Origin: Deinandra increscens subsp. villosa
Taxonomy: Eukaryota > Streptophyta > Magnoliopsida > Asterales > Asteraceae
Length of the DNA: 64,000 bases
Direction: 5' to 3'
Assembly (NCBI GenBank): GCA_039602395.1
Contig: JBCNJP010000006.1
Span: 44,824,428-44,888,427 of the forward strand
Shown here: positions 12,205 to 21,429 of the stretch, piece after piece
How positions within the stretch are numbered: the first letter of the stretch is position 1
How the letters are laid out: each line of letters starts with the position of its first letter
Made by a program: the position numbers and the translations under genes
The notes under the pieces: generated by a model
What the model was told of the DNA's origin: nothing
The model's input: the letters and a program-made list of their open reading frames with translations, nothing else
The model's database searches: none

Positions 12205-12530
12205 GTTCAAAGGAAAGAAGGTTACACAGAAGAAGAGTGTTTGAAGTTCATTTAGAAAAAAGTAATGTGAAATGGTCAAAAAAAATTTATTTAAAGGCCA
12301 GCCTGATGAAGCTATTAGTAAGTATGGGTAATTTTAAAGATTACTTTTGTTTTTATAATTTCTTGAGATTGCTCAAGTATTTTAATCTATAATATGTTTG
12401 GTTGTGCGGGCACTAACATGCGATATAGATACTTAGTTGACTTTGACTGATATTTAACTATTCTATAACCTGAGGAGACATTGTTTTCATATTTCAATTG
12501 AAAGAACACCACAAATTTTGGGAGAGAAAA
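12205..12530 (+). pseudogene. Captured DnaJ/Hsp40 C-terminal exon fragments
   Basis: 12209-12240 reads KGKKVTQKKS; the shifted frame continues VFEVHLEKSNVKWSKKI and then FKGQPDEAI to about 12318. A second piece at 12495-12530 reads QLKEHHKFWERK and stops exactly at a GTAAGA donor. This order and spacing match the peptide-binding C-terminal domain of plant type I DnaJ proteins (the KGEKV, LEVxVEKGM, GQADEAPD and QQKEHPKFKRK segments). Frameshifts disable it. It is the third unrelated host gene sampled by this Helitron, again in plus orientation. Confidence 0.7.
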
Positions 12531-13924
12531 GTAAGATCTTTTTTTAGAAACATATTCCCAGTTTAATCGTAGCTATTTCTGGGTTCTGTTTTGTTAATCT
12601 CCATCTTGATGGCAGGTTGATGGAATCTGAGCAAGATTAACACTCTAATGTTTGATTGTTTGTTCTATGGCTTATGTTATCCAAGCAATTTCCGTTTTTT
12701 TCTTTGTTTCATTTGTGACTTATGTTATTTATTTGCCTTACTTTAACGTGTGCTTTTTTTGTCCTATTAATAGTGATTGCAAAACATTTCTGATGCATAT
12801 ATGTTCAGCTTGAAGCAATTCTTTGATTTACCTAAACACCGCTCCACCTGATAGTGCTGGACCTGTATTTGGCAACATCTCTGACCCCTTGCTTGTATAT
12901 TCATTCTTATGTAGCTTTTATGTTACCATCGTTGACCTGCAAAAGTCGGCATACTCATATTTGAAAAAGCTTGGAAGAGGCAAACATTAAACGACACAAT
13001 TCAGAACGGACGTAACTTAGGATACGTTTGGAGTTAGCCCATAAATAATGGATGGAATGATCTTGACGAGTCATCATATTGCAACCCGCTATAAGTGTTG
13101 GAACTCAAATTTAATCACTTGAATCTTTAATTTTAAAACGAATAACTTTACCTCATTTTTTTTTTGTAATTTTCATTTATTTCTTTTTTTTACATAGACA
13201 CTTGAAACATTGGTTTGAGTAATGCTGTGTTTATTCAAGAAATCAATTGAAACATTTCTTCAAAGATTCTTGGAAATTGCTAAATCTGTTGAGCCTAATT
13301 TTAACTTCATCGATCAATCCATGTCGTTTCAGAATGACTCGAGGGGCATTGAAAAGATGACCAATCGACAAGTATAATTTCTGGGTTATTTTGTTTTTTA
13401 AATTCTTTGTAGAAAACTCTCTTCTCTTCCTCTGTCTTTATCTCTCTATATCGATCGACATGTAGTGGTGAAAGATGTCCAATACTATCACGAGATGGTT
13501 GATAAACTAACAGAAGCCAAGTACCGTGTTCATTGACTATCGTCGCCACCGTATCACGCTGGTTTCTCACTTGATAGAGGCCTTGTTTTCTTAGTTGGAG
13601 GTTTTGAGTTAAAACCTAGACAATGATTTTTTTGGTGTAAATAAGTATTAGGTGTACAATAAAAAAGTGTGTGAACTTCTATTTTCATTAACATTTTAAT
13701 CACAAACCTAACATCATCAAATTTTTATTAAGTTTTTCTTTTAAGAATAAAAAGACAAAAATATTCATACTTCAAAAAACACCAAATAATACCAAATCCT
13801 CAATTTGAATATTTACATTAAGACCCGCAAGGCTTATAACATAGATAGCATACACTGATGTTACGAATGTGAAAAAATAATAGACGCATACAAACCCGTT
13901 GGTTGATAAACTAACATAAAACAA

Positions 13925-14150
13925 GTAATGTGTTGGTTAATTGTTGCCACCGCCGCATCATGGAGGTTGCACCCTATGTCATGAGTTTGTTAATTGTCGT
14001 TGTCGCCGAAGGCGCATGTATCGCGTTATAAATTATCGTCGCGCCGCATCATCGCGCTAACAGAAACAAATACTGCGTAGTAAATTGTCGTCACCGCCAA
14101 ACGAGCAAACAGAAGACAAATAACACGCTATACACTGTCGCCGCCGCAAC
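13925..14150 (+). repeat. Helitron subterminal degenerate repeat, period about 50 bp
   Basis: About five diverged units with the core TTGTCGcCaCCGCcgCATCGCGC followed by AACAGAAACAA-like sequence lie just inside the 3' end. Core starts are near 13941, 13994, 14034, 14084 and 14135. The last unit merges into the terminal hairpin. Confidence 0.75.
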
Positions 14151-14167
14151 GCGCGGGCACACGGCTA

Positions 14168-14168
<1 letters not shown>

Positions 14169-14218
<50 letters not shown>
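14169..14218. repeat. (TA)n tract
   Basis: About 24 TA units lie between the Helitron 3' end and the first (TA)n-associated element. Confidence 0.9.
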
Positions 14219-14222
<4 letters not shown>

Positions 14223-14394
14223 TAGTTTCAAATGAGAACTTTTTCTTTTGAGAACTTTTGAGAACTAAATCTCAACCACAAATTTCAGGGGGGACCACTA
14301 CAATTCATGGGAGGGGGGATACATGTAATAAACATGTGGCTCAAATTAGTTCTTTTTAGTTCTCAAATCAAATTGGTTCTCAAATGATCCTCTC
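14219..14394 (+). mobile_element. (TA)n-flanked small element, copy A
   Basis: It starts GGGTTAGTTTCAAATGAGAA right after a TA tract and ends ...CAAATGATCCTCTC. It is non-coding and about 176 bp. Internal hallmarks are TTGAGAACTTTTGAGAAC near the left end and TTAGTTCTTTTTAGTTCTCAA near the right. Copies C and E have the same structure, which defines a family. Confidence 0.7.
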
Positions 14395-14453
14395 GGGAGA
14401 GGATCATTTGAGAACCAATTTGATTTGAGAACTAAAAAGAACTAATTTGAGCC
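14395..14453 (-). mobile_element. (TA)n-flanked small element, truncated inverted copy B
   Basis: A 59-bp inverted copy of the right end of element A starts GGGAGAGGATCATTTGAGAA. It joins A head-to-head through the palindrome CTCTCGGGAGAG and is followed by (TA)n. Confidence 0.7.
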
Positions 14454-14462
14454 ATATATATA

Positions 14463-14648
14463 GGGAGAGGATCATTTGAGAACCAATTTGATTTGAGAAC
14501 TAAAAAGAACGAATTTGAGCCACATGTTTATTACATGTATCCCCCCTCCCATGAATTGTAGTGGTCCCCCCCCCCCCCCCCCTAAAATTTGTGGTTGAGA
14601 TTTAGTTCTCAAAAGTTCTCAAAATAAAAAGTTCTCATTTGAACCTAA

Positions 14649-14650
<2 letters not shown>
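14463..14650 (-). mobile_element. (TA)n-flanked small element, inverted copy C
   Basis: This is a full-length inverted copy of element A (188 bp) with TA tracts on both sides. It contains a run of 17 C (14566-14582) where copy A has a short G run. A and C together form a large inverted repeat able to fold into a long hairpin. Confidence 0.75.
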
Positions 14651-14709
<59 letters not shown>

Positions 14710-14713
<4 letters not shown>

Positions 14714-14899
14714 GAGGTTCACTGTAAACACTTTCGCATGTGAAATAGCTCTTTTTCACATGTGAAAGTTTCTAATTAATGAGAAAAAAGAAAAAAAGAA
14801 AAAAAAATTAATCACAACCATTAGATCAAGAGATCTAATGGTGAAAAAGGGTGTCTACCTGTCTACACTTATGGGGGTGTCTACAATGAACTTTTTACT
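14710..14899 (+). mobile_element. (TA)n-flanked small element, different subfamily (D)
   Basis: It starts GGGTGAGGTTCACTGTAAAC after a 59-bp TA tract and ends before another TA tract. It carries the palindrome TTTCACATGTGAAA, also present in the element at 28665, and a second inverted pair around ATTAGATC/GATCTAAT. Confidence 0.6.
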
Positions 14900-14918
14900 A
14901 TATATATATATATATATA

Positions 14919-15094
14919 GGGTTAGGTTCAAATGAGAACTTTTTTTTTTTGAGAACTTTTGAGAACCAATTTGGGCCACTAATTTTCAAGGGGGGAGCAT
15001 TCAAATTCATGGGGGGTTTTCCATATATATAAACTAGTGGCTAAGATTAGTTCTTTTTAGTTCTCAAACCCAATTAGTTCTCAAATGATCCTCT

Positions 15095-15097
<3 letters not shown>
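14919..15097 (+). mobile_element. (TA)n-flanked small element, copy E
   Basis: It starts GGGTTAGGTTCAAATGAGAA and ends CAAATGATCCTCTCCC, with TA tracts on both sides (right tract 15098-15141). It is same-family as A and C but clearly diverged, so it inserted independently or much earlier. Confidence 0.75.
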
Positions 15098-15144
<47 letters not shown>

Positions 15145-15199
15145 CTTATTCCATGGATTAAAGAACAATATAAGTATAAAAGTGAAAATTTGTGAGCAT

Positions 15200-15786
15200 C
15201 TTTTAGTTTAATAGGAAGTGATACCTAGACCCAATCTAGCCCAACCATCAAATCCCCCTTCTCCCAGGTCCAATCCTGCTAATCCCATAAACAACCGACC
15301 CGGCCCCCTTGATCACCTACCCAACCGCCCCCATCCAAATCAAATTGACCCCTCGGATCAATCTAGACACCATTCCAACCCTATACCCAAAACCTTACCT
15401 GATCTGATTGCACAGCAAATTCATCCTCAACCAATTCTTCCTCAACAGCCTCTCTTCCTTGCCCTCCGGTACCTAAATCACAGAAACAAAAATCAATGAG
15501 AAAGCCCAAAAATAGAAACAATCATCTCCCTCCTCTGCGTCTAAGCAATTCCCTCTGCCCTTTCTCCTTTGGAGCTTCGATCAGATCATCGGCCCGCCCT
15601 CATCATCATCACCACTCATCACCTGCAGATTCTCAAAGATCCCTCCAAGAATTAACCAATTGGCGGTTAAAGGAAAAAGAAAAAACCATTGAAGTTGGAA
15701 AAAGCCTCGGCTTCTCCATGGATGAGCATGCAAGGCTAGTTCAAAACCTGATTTCTAGTCAAAGCCGGAATAAGGATCACAGTTGA
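15200..15786 (+). pseudogene. LINE ORF1 remnant (proline-rich)
   Basis: Two overlapping frames, 15218-15499 and 15496-15786, are proline- and asparagine-rich and end with KSLGFSMDEHARL just ahead of the endonuclease frame. Position and composition suit the C-terminal part of a plant L1-type ORF1 nucleic-acid-binding protein. The RNA-recognition and zinc-knuckle parts are absent, and a frameshift near 15496 is likely. The assignment is mainly from context. Confidence 0.45.
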
Positions 15787-15826
15787 TCCTTCATAATCCC
15801 ACCGGTTTCCTGCATAATTATTTATC

Positions 15827-16605
15827 ATGAATTTCCTCACAGCTAACACAAGAGGCATCGGTTCTGAGAAAAGAACCTGGATGCGAAGATTAAAAGGAAA
15901 TAATCAGATAAGTTTTATGGCAATCCAAGAAACCCAAACCAGGAATTCGACAACTATCCCTCTCCGTTCGATCTGGGTCAATTCCGATTTTGGTTGGGAT
16001 TTTGTCGATGCAAGTGGCAGGTCCGGCGGATTACTGTGCATTTGGGATCCAAATAAATTCCAGAAATCGACAGTGCATAAATCACATAACTACCTGCTAA
16101 TCCTAGGCTCCATAACAGGTGATACCGACCAGCTCCTCATAATAAACGTCTACGGTCTCCATGATTCTCAATCCAAAACCTCACTTTGGGCAGACCTAAG
16201 CCAAAGACTGACTGCGTTTCCTGGCGTCCCAACTATCCTACTGGGCGACTTCAATGAGGTTAGAAATCTGAGTGAAAGGTTGAATTCTAAATTTATTGCT
16301 TCTGATGCATCCAATTTTAATAGTTTTATTGCTTTGAATGGATTGAGTGAGTATAACATGATTGGTATGAGATTCACATACATTTCAAATGATGGAAAAA
16401 AACACAGCAAAATAGATCGAGTGCTAGTCAATAACCTGTTCTTGCGGAAGTGGTCCGATGCCACCCTCTTGGCAATGCCAAGAGAACATTCGGACCATTG
16501 TCCGCTCATCTTATGCACTAACCGCGTGGATTTTGGACCTACTCCTTTCAGATTTTTCAACTCATGGATATCAATACCGGGCTTTAATGAGGTGGTGGCA
16601 AAAGC
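15827..16605 (+). CDS. LINE ORF2, endonuclease domain, cut by assembly gap
   Basis: From NFLTANTRGIG the frame shows the exonuclease-endonuclease-phosphatase fold of L1-type LINE ORF2: IQETQ (catalytic Glu, about residue 35), LLGDFNEV (about 140), KIDRVLVNN, and the SDHCPL end motif (about 222). This domain nicks target DNA to prime reverse transcription. The frame is open until the 500-N gap at 16606. Reverse transcriptase would follow, but 17106 onwards is unrelated sequence. The start at 15827 is the first ATG of the conserved block. Confidence 0.85.
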
Positions 16606-17105
16606 NNNNNNNNNNNNNNNNNNNNNNNNNNNNNNNNNNNNNNNNNNNNNNNNNNNNNNNNNNNNNNNNNNNNNNNNNNNNNNNNNNNNNNNNNNNNNNN
16701 NNNNNNNNNNNNNNNNNNNNNNNNNNNNNNNNNNNNNNNNNNNNNNNNNNNNNNNNNNNNNNNNNNNNNNNNNNNNNNNNNNNNNNNNNNNNNNNNNNNN
16801 NNNNNNNNNNNNNNNNNNNNNNNNNNNNNNNNNNNNNNNNNNNNNNNNNNNNNNNNNNNNNNNNNNNNNNNNNNNNNNNNNNNNNNNNNNNNNNNNNNNN
16901 NNNNNNNNNNNNNNNNNNNNNNNNNNNNNNNNNNNNNNNNNNNNNNNNNNNNNNNNNNNNNNNNNNNNNNNNNNNNNNNNNNNNNNNNNNNNNNNNNNNN
17001 NNNNNNNNNNNNNNNNNNNNNNNNNNNNNNNNNNNNNNNNNNNNNNNNNNNNNNNNNNNNNNNNNNNNNNNNNNNNNNNNNNNNNNNNNNNNNNNNNNNN
17101 NNNNN
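16606..17105. other. Assembly gap (500 N)
   Basis: Exactly 500 unknown bases, a typical placeholder length, so the true distance is unknown. Any apparent frame through it is an artefact. Confidence 1.
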
Positions 17106-17290
17106 GAATAGTAAACTCATGTGGTTTATATAGCCATCCCATGAGTTTACTATTGGGCTCTTAAACCCTAATCATAAACCTAAGCCCATGCCCATATCCA
17201 ATAGTAAACTAGCCTAAACATAATAATAAAACTAGCCTACTAATCTAATGAAACCCACTAAGCCCAGCCCAAACTATTTAATATTACAAG
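17106..17290. repeat. Hairpin and LTR-like sequence between gap and SIRE-like pol
   Basis: A perfect 15-bp inverted repeat (17107-17121 with 17140-17154, AATAGTAAACTCATG) encloses an 18-nt loop. A direct copy of AATAGTAAACT recurs at 17200. On the minus strand the loop has a CTATATAAA box. It may be the edge of another LTR or a small inverted-repeat element; the gap prevents a decision. Confidence 0.5.
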
Positions 17291-17292
17291 CC

Positions 17293-20200
17293 TCATAATC
17301 TAGCCTCTTCACCAAGAAACTGACATCCGACCGTGGTTGACTTGAAATTAATCTTGCAACCGCCATAGTCCGAATCCGTATACGCTGACAGGTCAAACTT
17401 ATCATCATGAGGATACCAGATCCCGAGATCTGAATTACCCTTCAGATAAGCTAGAATCCTCAAAACCGCATTCATATGAGAAACACGAGGTGCTGCCTGG
17501 TACCTGGCACACAAACAAACAGCAAACATTATATCAGGTCGACTAGCTGTAAGATACATCAGTGAACCTATTATAGCCCTATAACGAGTGACATCAACTT
17601 TTTCACCGTCATCGTCAGGACATAGGCCATGTGTCAGCTGAATAGGAGTTCTAGGAATGCGAACATCTTCCACTTTGAATCGACTTAGGACATCTCTCAC
17701 ATACTTCGTCTGATGTATGAAGATACCCTTATCTGATTGTTGAACTTGTAAGCCTAGGAAGAACGACATTTCCCCCATTGAACTCATCTCGAACCTTGTT
17801 TGCATTAAAGTCTCGAAATCCTTCGATAACTTCTCGTTTGAGCAGCCAAAAATAATATCATCAACATAGATTTGTACCAGAAGCAAATCCTCCCCCGTTT
17901 TACGGCAGAAAAGAGTAGGATCAACCAACCCACGCTTGAACCCGTTGTCGAGTAAATAAGTAGACAATGTCTCATACCAAGCTCGAGGAGCCTGATGGAG
18001 ACCGTATAAAGCTTTGTCCAACTTATAAACCTTCTCCGGATAATCAGGATCGAAAAATCCTGGAGGTTGTTTGACATACACTTCTTCCTTAACCTTGCCG
18101 TAAAGAAACACACTCTTTACATCCATCTGAAAGACTTTGAACCCACGATGTGCAGCAAATGCCAAAAAGATTTTGATTGCTTCAATTCTGGCAACAGGAG
18201 CATACACTTCGTTAAAGTGTATCCCTTCTTCTTGAGAAAAACCTTGAACAACCAAACGAGCTTTGTTTCGGACAATGACTCCACGATCATCCCATTTGCA
18301 TTTATATACCCACCGTGTACCACATGGCTCTTTGCTTCCTGCTGGTAAATCTTCCAAGTGCCACACACCGTCTAATAAAGCTTCGTCAACATTTTTTGGC
18401 TCGGTCTGTGAGATAAAGCAAGAATGAAATGCTTCTTCCTGAACACCAGATTCCAGAACAGATAGTAACGCACTGCTCTCAATTTGATGTCTCATACATA
18501 CTCCTTCATTTAAATCACCAATAATATTATCTTGCGGATGAATGGTGTTTATCCGGAGCGTTTGATGAATAGGAACAACCACCGTTTCACCCATATCAGG
18601 AACAAGATCTTCCTCAACCACCACAGTTTCAGTTGTATTAATATCAGCATCATTTGAAATAGTATCAACTTGTGGATCGACCACATTATCAGTTGAATCA
18701 GCCTCAACTTCATTTGAAGTAGCATCAACTTGTGGATCTAGTTGTTGAGTAGGAATTTCCACCTGATGTGACATGGCTTCATGAAATTCACTATCATCAT
18801 CTGAAGACATATCATTAGCAGCAATAGTGGAATCATTAGAAGTCTCGGTCACGTACTCATGAGCAACAGGCACTATCGGAGTCGGCAGAGTTTGTATATT
18901 TAGAACCGGAGTATCATCTAGTAACTCAATGACAACTCTAGTAAGTTGCACATCCGACATCTCTGGCTTTGATTCAAGATTTTCAAAAAGAGCTTTATAA
19001 TCGAACAACCAGTCCAGTCCAACTCCTCTGGGTGGTAAAGTATAGGATTGGAAATCCACATGCAAATATTCACCCACCGTACCATTCTGCTTATTAAATA
19101 CTCGATTCTTTTGATGTGAGTATCCGACAAACAGCCCCTTAAAGACTTTGTCATCAAATTTTCTCGCATAAGCTAATACGGAACAAGGACACCCAAAAGG
19201 CTCTAGATAATCGAGATTCAGCTTACGATTCTTCAATAATTCATAGCATGTCTTCCCAAGACGCTTCACATTAAGCACTCGATTAAGCACATAAAACGCA
19301 GTGTTGACAGCTTCTGTCCAAAATGGAACAGGCAATTGAGCATCAGCCAACATTGTTCGTGCTGTTTCAATAATTGTGCGGTTCTTTCTTTCTGCCACAC
19401 TGTTTTGCTGAGGTGTATATGGTGTGCTAAATTCATGCATAATCCCTTTTTCTAAACAAAACGTCCTCACCGCTGAATTCTTGAACTCCGTGCCATTGTC
19501 ACTACGAATTCTTCGTACTTTCAATTTATACAAAGATTCAAGTGTTGTAATCAAATTGATGAGAATTCTTGAAGTTTCATCCTCAGAGACCAGAAAATCA
19601 ACCCAAGAAAATCTTGAAAATTCATCAGTGACCACCAGACAATACCAATTCCCAGAAATACTTTGTCGATTCACCGGACCAAACAGATCCATATGAAGTA
19701 ATTCTAACGGGACTTCAATTGAATGGTATTTCTTTAGTGGATGGGATTTTCTTTTTTGTTTTCCCTTCTTGCAGCTCACACACACATCGTTGAAGACAAA
19801 CTGTTGCTTTGGAACCCCTTCGACAAGACCCCTCCGCATAAGTTCGTTCATTTTTCTGTAGTGGATGTGTCCCATGCGACGATGCCATAGAATGGAATCT
19901 CTCTCGGATTCTTTAGACAAGAAACATTGACCCGCGACCGTTGCTTTTGCTGAATTCATGTCGAGCATATACAAGTTTGAGAATCGCGGTGCTCGCATTA
20001 CCACATACTCATCTGGAATCTTGGATTCAGGTTTCAGAATCAAACATTTACTCCCCGTGAAAGCAGTTGTGAATTGCTTATCATAAATCTGTGAGACGCT
20101 CAGAAGATTGTACTCCAATTCTTGAACATACTCAACCTTCTCGAATGTAACAACACCATTTGAAAGTTTACCAATTCCGGTAACTTGACCTCCTTTGTTT

Positions 20201-20334
20201 CCAACAAATGTTACTTTACCTCCGCCAAAGTATTTCACATCATGCAACAAAGAAATATCGCCAGTCATGTGCCGATATGCTCCGCTATCAACAACCCAAA
20301 CGTTATTCATTAGTTGTCGCGAAGATCCCTGCAT
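17293..20334 (-). CDS. Copia (SIRE-like) pol polyprotein, truncated in RNase H
   Basis: The 1013-residue open frame has domains in the Ty1/copia order. Protease: VVDSG, Asp16. GAG-pre-integrase zinc site: WHRRMGHIHYRKMNELM, then CVSC. Integrase core: HMDLFGPV, RSDNGTEF and the Glu of NSVAERKNRTI. Reverse transcriptase: KARLVVQGFSQEEG, then IYVDDIIFG. RNase H starts at AYTDSDYGGCK and ends abruptly after GCQFLG with an unrelated tail EEARL, so most of RNase H is missing. The long acidic, Thr/Ser-rich linker before RT (about residues 470-640) is usual for SIRE-type elements. It is separated from gag by one in-frame TAA and one Phe codon. All visible catalytic residues of PR, IN and RT are kept. 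Confidence 0.9.
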   Translation of the reverse strand: MQGSSRQLMNNVWVVDSGAYRHMTGDISLLHDVKYFGGGKVTFVGNKGGQVTGIGKLSNGVVTFEKVEYVQELEYNLLSVSQIYDKQFTTAFTGSKCLILKPESKIPDEYVVMRAPRFSNLYMLDMNSAKATVAGQCFLSKESERDSILWHRRMGHIHYRKMNELMRRGLVEGVPKQQFVFNDVCVSCKKGKQKRKSHPLKKYHSIEVPLELLHMDLFGPVNRQSISGNWYCLVVTDEFSRFSWVDFLVSEDETSRILINLITTLESLYKLKVRRIRSDNGTEFKNSAVRTFCLEKGIMHEFSTPYTPQQNSVAERKNRTIIETARTMLADAQLPVPFWTEAVNTAFYVLNRVLNVKRLGKTCYELLKNRKLNLDYLEPFGCPCSVLAYARKFDDKVFKGLFVGYSHQKNRVFNKQNGTVGEYLHVDFQSYTLPPRGVGLDWLFDYKALFENLESKPEMSDVQLTRVVIELLDDTPVLNIQTLPTPIVPVAHEYVTETSNDSTIAANDMSSDDDSEFHEAMSHQVEIPTQQLDPQVDATSNEVEADSTDNVVDPQVDTISNDADINTTETVVVEEDLVPDMGETVVVPIHQTLRINTIHPQDNIIGDLNEGVCMRHQIESSALLSVLESGVQEEAFHSCFISQTEPKNVDEALLDGVWHLEDLPAGSKEPCGTRWVYKCKWDDRGVIVRNKARLVVQGFSQEEGIHFNEVYAPVARIEAIKIFLAFAAHRGFKVFQMDVKSVFLYGKVKEEVYVKQPPGFFDPDYPEKVYKLDKALYGLHQAPRAWYETLSTYLLDNGFKRGLVDPTLFCRKTGEDLLLVQIYVDDIIFGCSNEKLSKDFETLMQTRFEMSSMGEMSFFLGLQVQQSDKGIFIHQTKYVRDVLSRFKVEDVRIPRTPIQLTHGLCPDDDGEKVDVTRYRAIIGSLMYLTASRPDIMFAVCLCARYQAAPRVSHMNAVLRILAYLKGNSDLGIWYPHDDKFDLSAYTDSDYGGCKINFKSTTVGCQFLGEEARL

Positions 20335-20337
20335 AAA

Positions 20338-21089
20338 TTACAACAGAATATTAGCTTCAGGACGTACCCAAGCTTGAAGCTTTGGGTCGATCGTCATCTT
20401 CAACAAAGTCATTACCAGCCAGACAAAACCCTTAGGTTTCTGTCCATCAGTTGAAGAACCCGTGGAGCTTGCAGCAGAATTTTTCAAAATTGATTTAGTC
20501 TTTGAAAATTCAATTTCTGATTTCCTTTCATTTTTATGAAAATCTGACGATTTATTATTAAAATGAACTCTGCCTTGCTCATCCACAAATCTGACTTTCT
20601 TCTTTGTATCAGTCTGATAACATTCAGACATATCATCCGATTTTTCTGCATCAGATTTGCCGGATTTTGGTTTCTTCAACGGACAAGTCCGATATGTATG
20701 ACCACGAGCTTTGCACTTAAAACATTTTCTTTTATCTATTTCGACTTTTTCGCTCGTGTCATCATCCATTTCTGACTCAACAACCCGTTTTTGGGTCTTG
20801 GGTTTCAAACCCTTTCGATTAGGCACATAACGATTTCCAAACTCATCATTATGTCCTGACTCATATCCTGACACGTTTCCTGAAAAATCATCACAATACC
20901 CAACATGACCTCTACATAAGAATTTTCAGAAAAACGATGATCCCTGTAATTCTGAAATCTGTTTCTTTGTCCACCAAACCTTGAATCAAATTCATTCTGA
21001 CCTCCATAATCAACCCATTTTAGACCCCTCCCAAACACAGGTTGATTCGGTCTACACCCAAATTCATCAACCCATTTTGGGTCAAGTTT
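20338..21089 (-). pseudogene. Copia (SIRE-like) gag C-terminal part
   Basis: The main frame 20338-20874 carries one CCHC knuckle (CFKCKARGHTYRTC) and a lysine-rich tail, and ends at a TAA in frame with pol. Upstream, 20920-21089 continues in another frame through WVDEFGCRPNQPVFGRG. So there is a frameshift near 20920, and the N-terminal assembly domain is absent, deleted up to the LTR edge. Confidence 0.75.
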
Positions 21090-21429
21090 TGAGCGTTGGA
21101 TCGGTTTGGTCGATAACAATCGTATACGTGAGAATGCAAACACAACAATGTAAATAAACTAAATCTCTCATTAAAACGTGATAACAAGAGAATCAGAGTA
21201 CACACACAATCTCACATACAAAAGTTCGCTCCACTCTCAAAAACTTCATACAAAGACACAAACAAAATCTATTTATAGTTTATCGGATGTTGGAACTCCT
21301 TGGCTTGTCCGAACTTGAGGTTCGGCCAAGGCTCGGCCAAGTTTCGGACGGAGTTTGGCCACCAGACCCAAAACTTGAAATCTTCATGTCTTTGTCTGAT
21401 CCAGCTCATTGCCATATCGTGTATCAACA
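21090..21429 (-). repeat. 5' LTR of the SIRE-like element
   Basis: Minus-strand sequence starting TGTTGATACACGA and ending near 21090, about 340 bp, with a TATA box (21271-21277). It shares the start, TATA block, CCGAACTTGAGGTTCGGCC block and tail with the LTR at 61631-61909. No methionine-tRNA primer site follows it, consistent with a deletion running from the LTR edge into gag. Confidence 0.7.

Larger units (their letters stand above)
9301..14168 (+). mobile_element. Complete non-autonomous Helitron with captured exons
   Basis: The 5' end is TCTATACTACTATATAA (9301-9317), close to the plant Helitron consensus. The 3' end is CTAG (14165-14168), preceded by a short GC-rich hairpin (CCGC-AACGC-GCGG). 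The flanks are A (9300) and T (14169), the A|T target rule for Helitrons, with no target duplication. The 4868-bp body has no Rep/helicase reading frame, so it needs a partner for movement. It carries decayed exon pieces of eIF3e, a tryptophanyl-tRNA synthetase and a DnaJ protein, all in plus orientation and with splice signals still visible. A roughly 50-bp subterminal repeat is shared with the Helitron end at 27501. Segments 9400-10480 and 12600-13900 hold nothing I could identify. Confidence 0.85.
17293..21429 (-). mobile_element. Truncated SIRE-like Ty1/copia retrotransposon
   Basis: Order on the minus strand: 5' LTR (21429-21090), a gag fragment missing its N-terminal half, then pol, cut inside RNase H at 17293. 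No 3' LTR or env-like frame is present at the left end. The LTR resembles the one at 61631-61909. Internal deletions on both ends of the coding region make it non-autonomous. Confidence 0.8.

Noticed and set aside
13307..13570. 87-codon minus-strand frame in the Helitron
   Set aside because: No recognisable protein, opposite to all captured exons, and adjoining the subterminal repeats; probably chance.
16168..17142. Long frames on both strands across 16606-17105
   Set aside because: They consist mostly of N and have no meaning.
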